Assembly: GCF_009720385.1 (NCBI RefSeq)
Contig: NZ_WARX01000001.1
Span: forward strand, 620,001-684,000
Reading direction: 5' to 3'
DNA from: Catellatospora vulcania
GTDB lineage: Bacteria > Actinomycetota > Actinomycetes > Mycobacteriales > Micromonosporaceae
Length of the DNA stretch: 64,000 nucleotides
Part shown: positions 61,905 to 64,000 of the stretch, one piece after another
Layout of the letters: each line of letters starts with the position of its first letter
Numbering within the stretch: the first letter of the stretch is position 1
Program-made: the position numbers and the translations under genes
The notes under the pieces: model-generated
The model's input: only the letters and a program-made list of their open reading frames with translations
The model's database searches: none
What the model was told of the DNA's origin: nothing

Positions 61905-63296
61905 ATGAGCATCGAACAGGCCGAGGCGGCGGCGGAGACGCTGCGGTTCCCGGAGGGGTTCCGGTGGGGCGCGGCCACGGCGGCGTACCAGATCGAGGGG
62001 GCCGCGGCGGAGGACGGGCGCGGGCCGTCCATCTGGGACACGTTCGCCCGCCGGGACGGCCGGGTGTTCGCCGGGCACACCGGGGACGTCGCGTGCGACC
62101 ACTACCGGCGCTACCGGGACGACGTCGCGCTGATGGCCGAGCTGGGCGTCGGCACGTACCGGTTCTCGGTGGCGTGGCCGCGGGTCAAACCCGACGGGAC
62201 CGGGCCGGTCAACGTACGCGGGCTGGACTTCTACGACCGGCTGGTGGACGAGCTGCTGGCGCACGGCATCGAGCCGATGGTGACGCTCTACCACTGGGAC
62301 CTGCCGCACGCGCTGCAGTCCCACGGGCGGGGCGGCTGGGGGGACCGGGACACGGCGGCGTACTTCGCCGAGTACGCCGCGGTGACCGCGTCCCGGCTCG
62401 TGGATCGCGTCGGCACCTGGACCACGCTGAACGAGCCGTGGGTGTCGGCGTTCCTCGGCTACGCCAGCGGGGACCACGCACCCGGGCACACCGACAATCG
62501 CACCGCCTTCCGGGCCGCGCACCACCTGCTGCTCGGGCACGGGCTGGCGGCGCAGGCGCTGCGCGCGGCGGGCGTACGCGAGCTGTCGCTCACCGTCAAC
62601 CTCGCCCGGGTCAACCCCGAGGACCCCGGCGACCCGCACGACGTGGCGGCGGCGTGGCGCGTCGACGGCGTACTCAACCGGATCTTCCTGGATCCGGTGC
62701 TGCGCGGCCGCTACCCGCTGGACATGCTGGGGCTGTTCGAGCGGTTCGGGGCGGCGGACGCGATCGCCGACGGGGACCTGGCGGTCATCGCCACGCCGAT
62801 CGACCTGCTGGGCATCAACTATTACCAGCCCGCCCTGGTACGCGCGCAGGTCGGCGCGGCGGCGCACCCGATGTACCCCGGCAGCGAGGGGGTCGCGTTC
62901 CTGCCGCAGCCCGGCCCGGTCACCGACATGGGCTGGACGGTCGACCCGACCGGCCTGTCCGACCTGCTGCTGCGGCTGTCCCGGGAGTATCCGGGCACGC
63001 CGCTGATGGTGACCGAGAACGGCGCGGCGTACGCCGACACGCTGACCGGGGACCGGGTGGCCGACCCGGACCGGATCGCCTACTTCGACGGCCACCTGCG
63101 CGCCGTGCACGCGGCCCTGTCCGGCGGCGCCGACGTGCGCGGTTACCTGGCCTGGTCGCTGCTGGACAACTTCGAGTGGGCCTTCGGCTACGACAAGCGC
63201 TTCGGCCTCGTCTACGTCGACTACGAGACCCAGCGCCGCTACCCCAAGGACTCCGCGCTCTGGTACCGCGACGTCATGCGCACCGGCAAGCTCTGA
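61905..63296 (+). CDS. GH1 beta-glucosidase
   Basis: Cytoplasmic family 1 enzyme of 463 residues from the ATG at 61905 (GAGGAGA upstream); a longer frame to 61743 overlaps the operator boxes and is not used. Start region [20 protein letters not shown], acid/base Glu in TLNEPW (about 177), nucleophile Glu in VTENGAAY (about 371), C-terminal [18 protein letters not shown]. Paralogue of the enzyme at 1600-3018 but without importer genes. Controlled by the divergent CelR-like repressor. Confidence 0.95.
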   Translation: MSIEQAEAAAETLRFPEGFRWGAATAAYQIEGAAAEDGRGPSIWDTFARRDGRVFAGHTGDVACDHYRRYRDDVALMAELGVGTYRFSVAWPRVKPDGTGPVNVRGLDFYDRLVDELLAHGIEPMVTLYHWDLPHALQSHGRGGWGDRDTAAYFAEYAAVTASRLVDRVGTWTTLNEPWVSAFLGYASGDHAPGHTDNRTAFRAAHHLLLGHGLAAQALRAAGVRELSLTVNLARVNPEDPGDPHDVAAAWRVDGVLNRIFLDPVLRGRYPLDMLGLFERFGAADAIADGDLAVIATPIDLLGINYYQPALVRAQVGAAAHPMYPGSEGVAFLPQPGPVTDMGWTVDPTGLSDLLLRLSREYPGTPLMVTENGAAYADTLTGDRVADPDRIAYFDGHLRAVHAALSGGADVRGYLAWSLLDNFEWAFGYDKRFGLVYVDYETQRRYPKDSALWYRDVMRTGKL

Positions 63297-63329
63297 CCCA
63301 CGGCGGCGGTCTCGCGGTGTGCCCTGCGG

Positions 63330-64000
63330 TCAGTAGACGGAGACGTTGTACTTGCCGAGGGCCTCGACCACGGGCTGGAAGTACGTGATGCCGCCGGACT
63401 GGCAGTTACCCGAGCCGCCGGAGGTGAGGCCGAGCGCGGTGTTGCCGGAGTAGAGCGGGCCGCCGCTGTCACCGCCCTCGGCGCAGATGTTCGTGCGGAT
63501 CATGCCCTTGACGGTGCCCTCGGCGTAGTGGACGGTCGCGTTCAGGCCGGTCACCGTGCCGGAACGGGTGCCCGTGGTGCTGCCGCGGCGCGTCGCCGAC
63601 TGGCCGACCACCGGGTTCGCGGCGGAGGTGAAGCCGCCGGTCTTGGCGATCGACGTGTTGGTGTACCGGACGATGCCGTAGTCGTTGCCGGGGAAGCTGG
63701 TGCCGGTCCGGTCGCCGAGCTTGGTGGTGTGGTTGGCGTTGGAGAACCACTCGGTGGCCAGGTCGGTGCAGTGCCCGGCGGTCAGGAAGTAGTACGTGCT
63801 GCCGTTGCGCACGTTGAACCCGAGCGAGCAGCGGTACTGGCTGCCGTAGACGGCGTCGCCGGCCGCGATGGTCGGGGTGAGCCGCCCCGCCACAGACTGG
63901 ATGCGGGCCGCGCCGCCGGAATGGGCCACCGCCTGCGCGAGGCCGCTGTACCGGGCGCCGGTGACGGTGCTGTCGACGTCGACGACGATCTGATTGCCGA
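63330..64000 (-). CDS. streptogrisin/alpha-lytic-type serine protease (5' end cut by window)
   Basis: Secreted chymotrypsin-fold protease (S1E-like). The mature domain begins near [19 protein letters not shown]. Catalytic triad: His in [10 protein letters not shown], Asp in [11 protein letters not shown], Ser in [14 protein letters not shown]; two disulfides are indicated by the Cys pattern. The frame continues to the right edge with [14 protein letters not shown] and [13 protein letters not shown], the end of the usual propeptide, so an apparent internal start at 63929 is not the true one. The signal peptide and most of the pro-region lie outside the window. Confidence 0.94.
   Translation of the reverse strand, partial: GNQIVVDVDSTVTGARYSGLAQAVAHSGGAARIQSVAGRLTPTIAAGDAVYGSQYRCSLGFNVRNGSTYYFLTAGHCTDLATEWFSNANHTTKLGDRTGTSFPGNDYGIVRYTNTSIAKTGGFTSAANPVVGQSATRRGSTTGTRSGTVTGLNATVHYAEGTVKGMIRTNICAEGGDSGGPLYSGNTALGLTSGGSGNCQSGGITYFQPVVEALGKYNVSVY

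Overview
This window is high-GC chromosomal DNA from a filamentous actinomycete. The codon bias, streptogrisin-type protease, GH6-CBM2 cellulase, ACT-linked acetyltransferase and short coupling repeats point to the Micromonosporaceae (Actinoplanes, Catellatospora or Micromonospora relatives). The family assignment is an inference. No rRNA, tRNA, CRISPR array, prophage or transposase was seen.

Layout. 1-4104: end of a sugar ABC importer operon (two permeases), a GH1 beta-glucosidase and a CelR-like LacI regulator. 4105-4670: repeat-rich spacer. 4671-8209: two paralogous ACT-domain genes, the second fused to a GNAT acetyltransferase, then a bacterial nitric oxide synthase oxygenase. 8378-9319: secreted polysaccharide deacetylase. 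9437-12582: biotin locus, with bioB and bsaP divergent from bioF and bioD. 12674-14953: cytochrome P450 and a zinc alcohol dehydrogenase. 15093-25688: polysaccharide module with GH20 hexosaminidase, PL8 lyase, LacI regulator, ABC importer and a 2-hydroxyacid dehydrogenase, linked by LacI-type operator boxes. 25806-33822: oligopeptidase B-like S9 peptidase divergent from a five-gene oligopeptide ABC operon. 34033-44361: GNAT, a decayed HAD gene, a small membrane protein, asd, DMT permease, phosphodiesterase, GH13 glucosidase, P1 aminopeptidase, HDAC-family deacylase, a PmoA-family protein and TetR. 44540-49717: MFS exporter, CocE-type hydrolase, TetR and a divergent membrane protein. 49871-58692: PAC2 protein, 4CL-like CoA ligase, AEC permease, GH6 cellulase, cupin, Bcp peroxiredoxin, ABC exporter. 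58735-64000: small membrane protein, FAD disulfide oxidoreductase, a second CelR-like LacI regulator divergent from a second GH1 enzyme, and a streptogrisin-type protease cut by the window edge.

The main theme is secretion of polymer-degrading enzymes (cellulose, hexosaminides, PL8 substrates, alpha-glucans, protein) with matched importers, intracellular glycosidases and LacI switches. Peptide use is served by the S9 peptidase, the oligopeptide importer, the P1 aminopeptidase and the secreted protease.

The most unusual content is outside the genes. At least three families of dispersed palindromes occupy gene 3' ends: A (CGCAACTCTTAAAGA, 4 copies), B (AAGGGCACCTTCTTAACGC, 6 copies) and C (GATCGCYGTTTCGTG, 2 copies). 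There are also several single long hairpins. Members of A keep pairing through compensatory changes, and two elements supply the last codons and the stop of a neighbouring gene. A 35-bp micro-element with a 12-codon mini-ORF sits at one gene junction in the peptide transporter operon and recreates the ATGA overlap on both sides.
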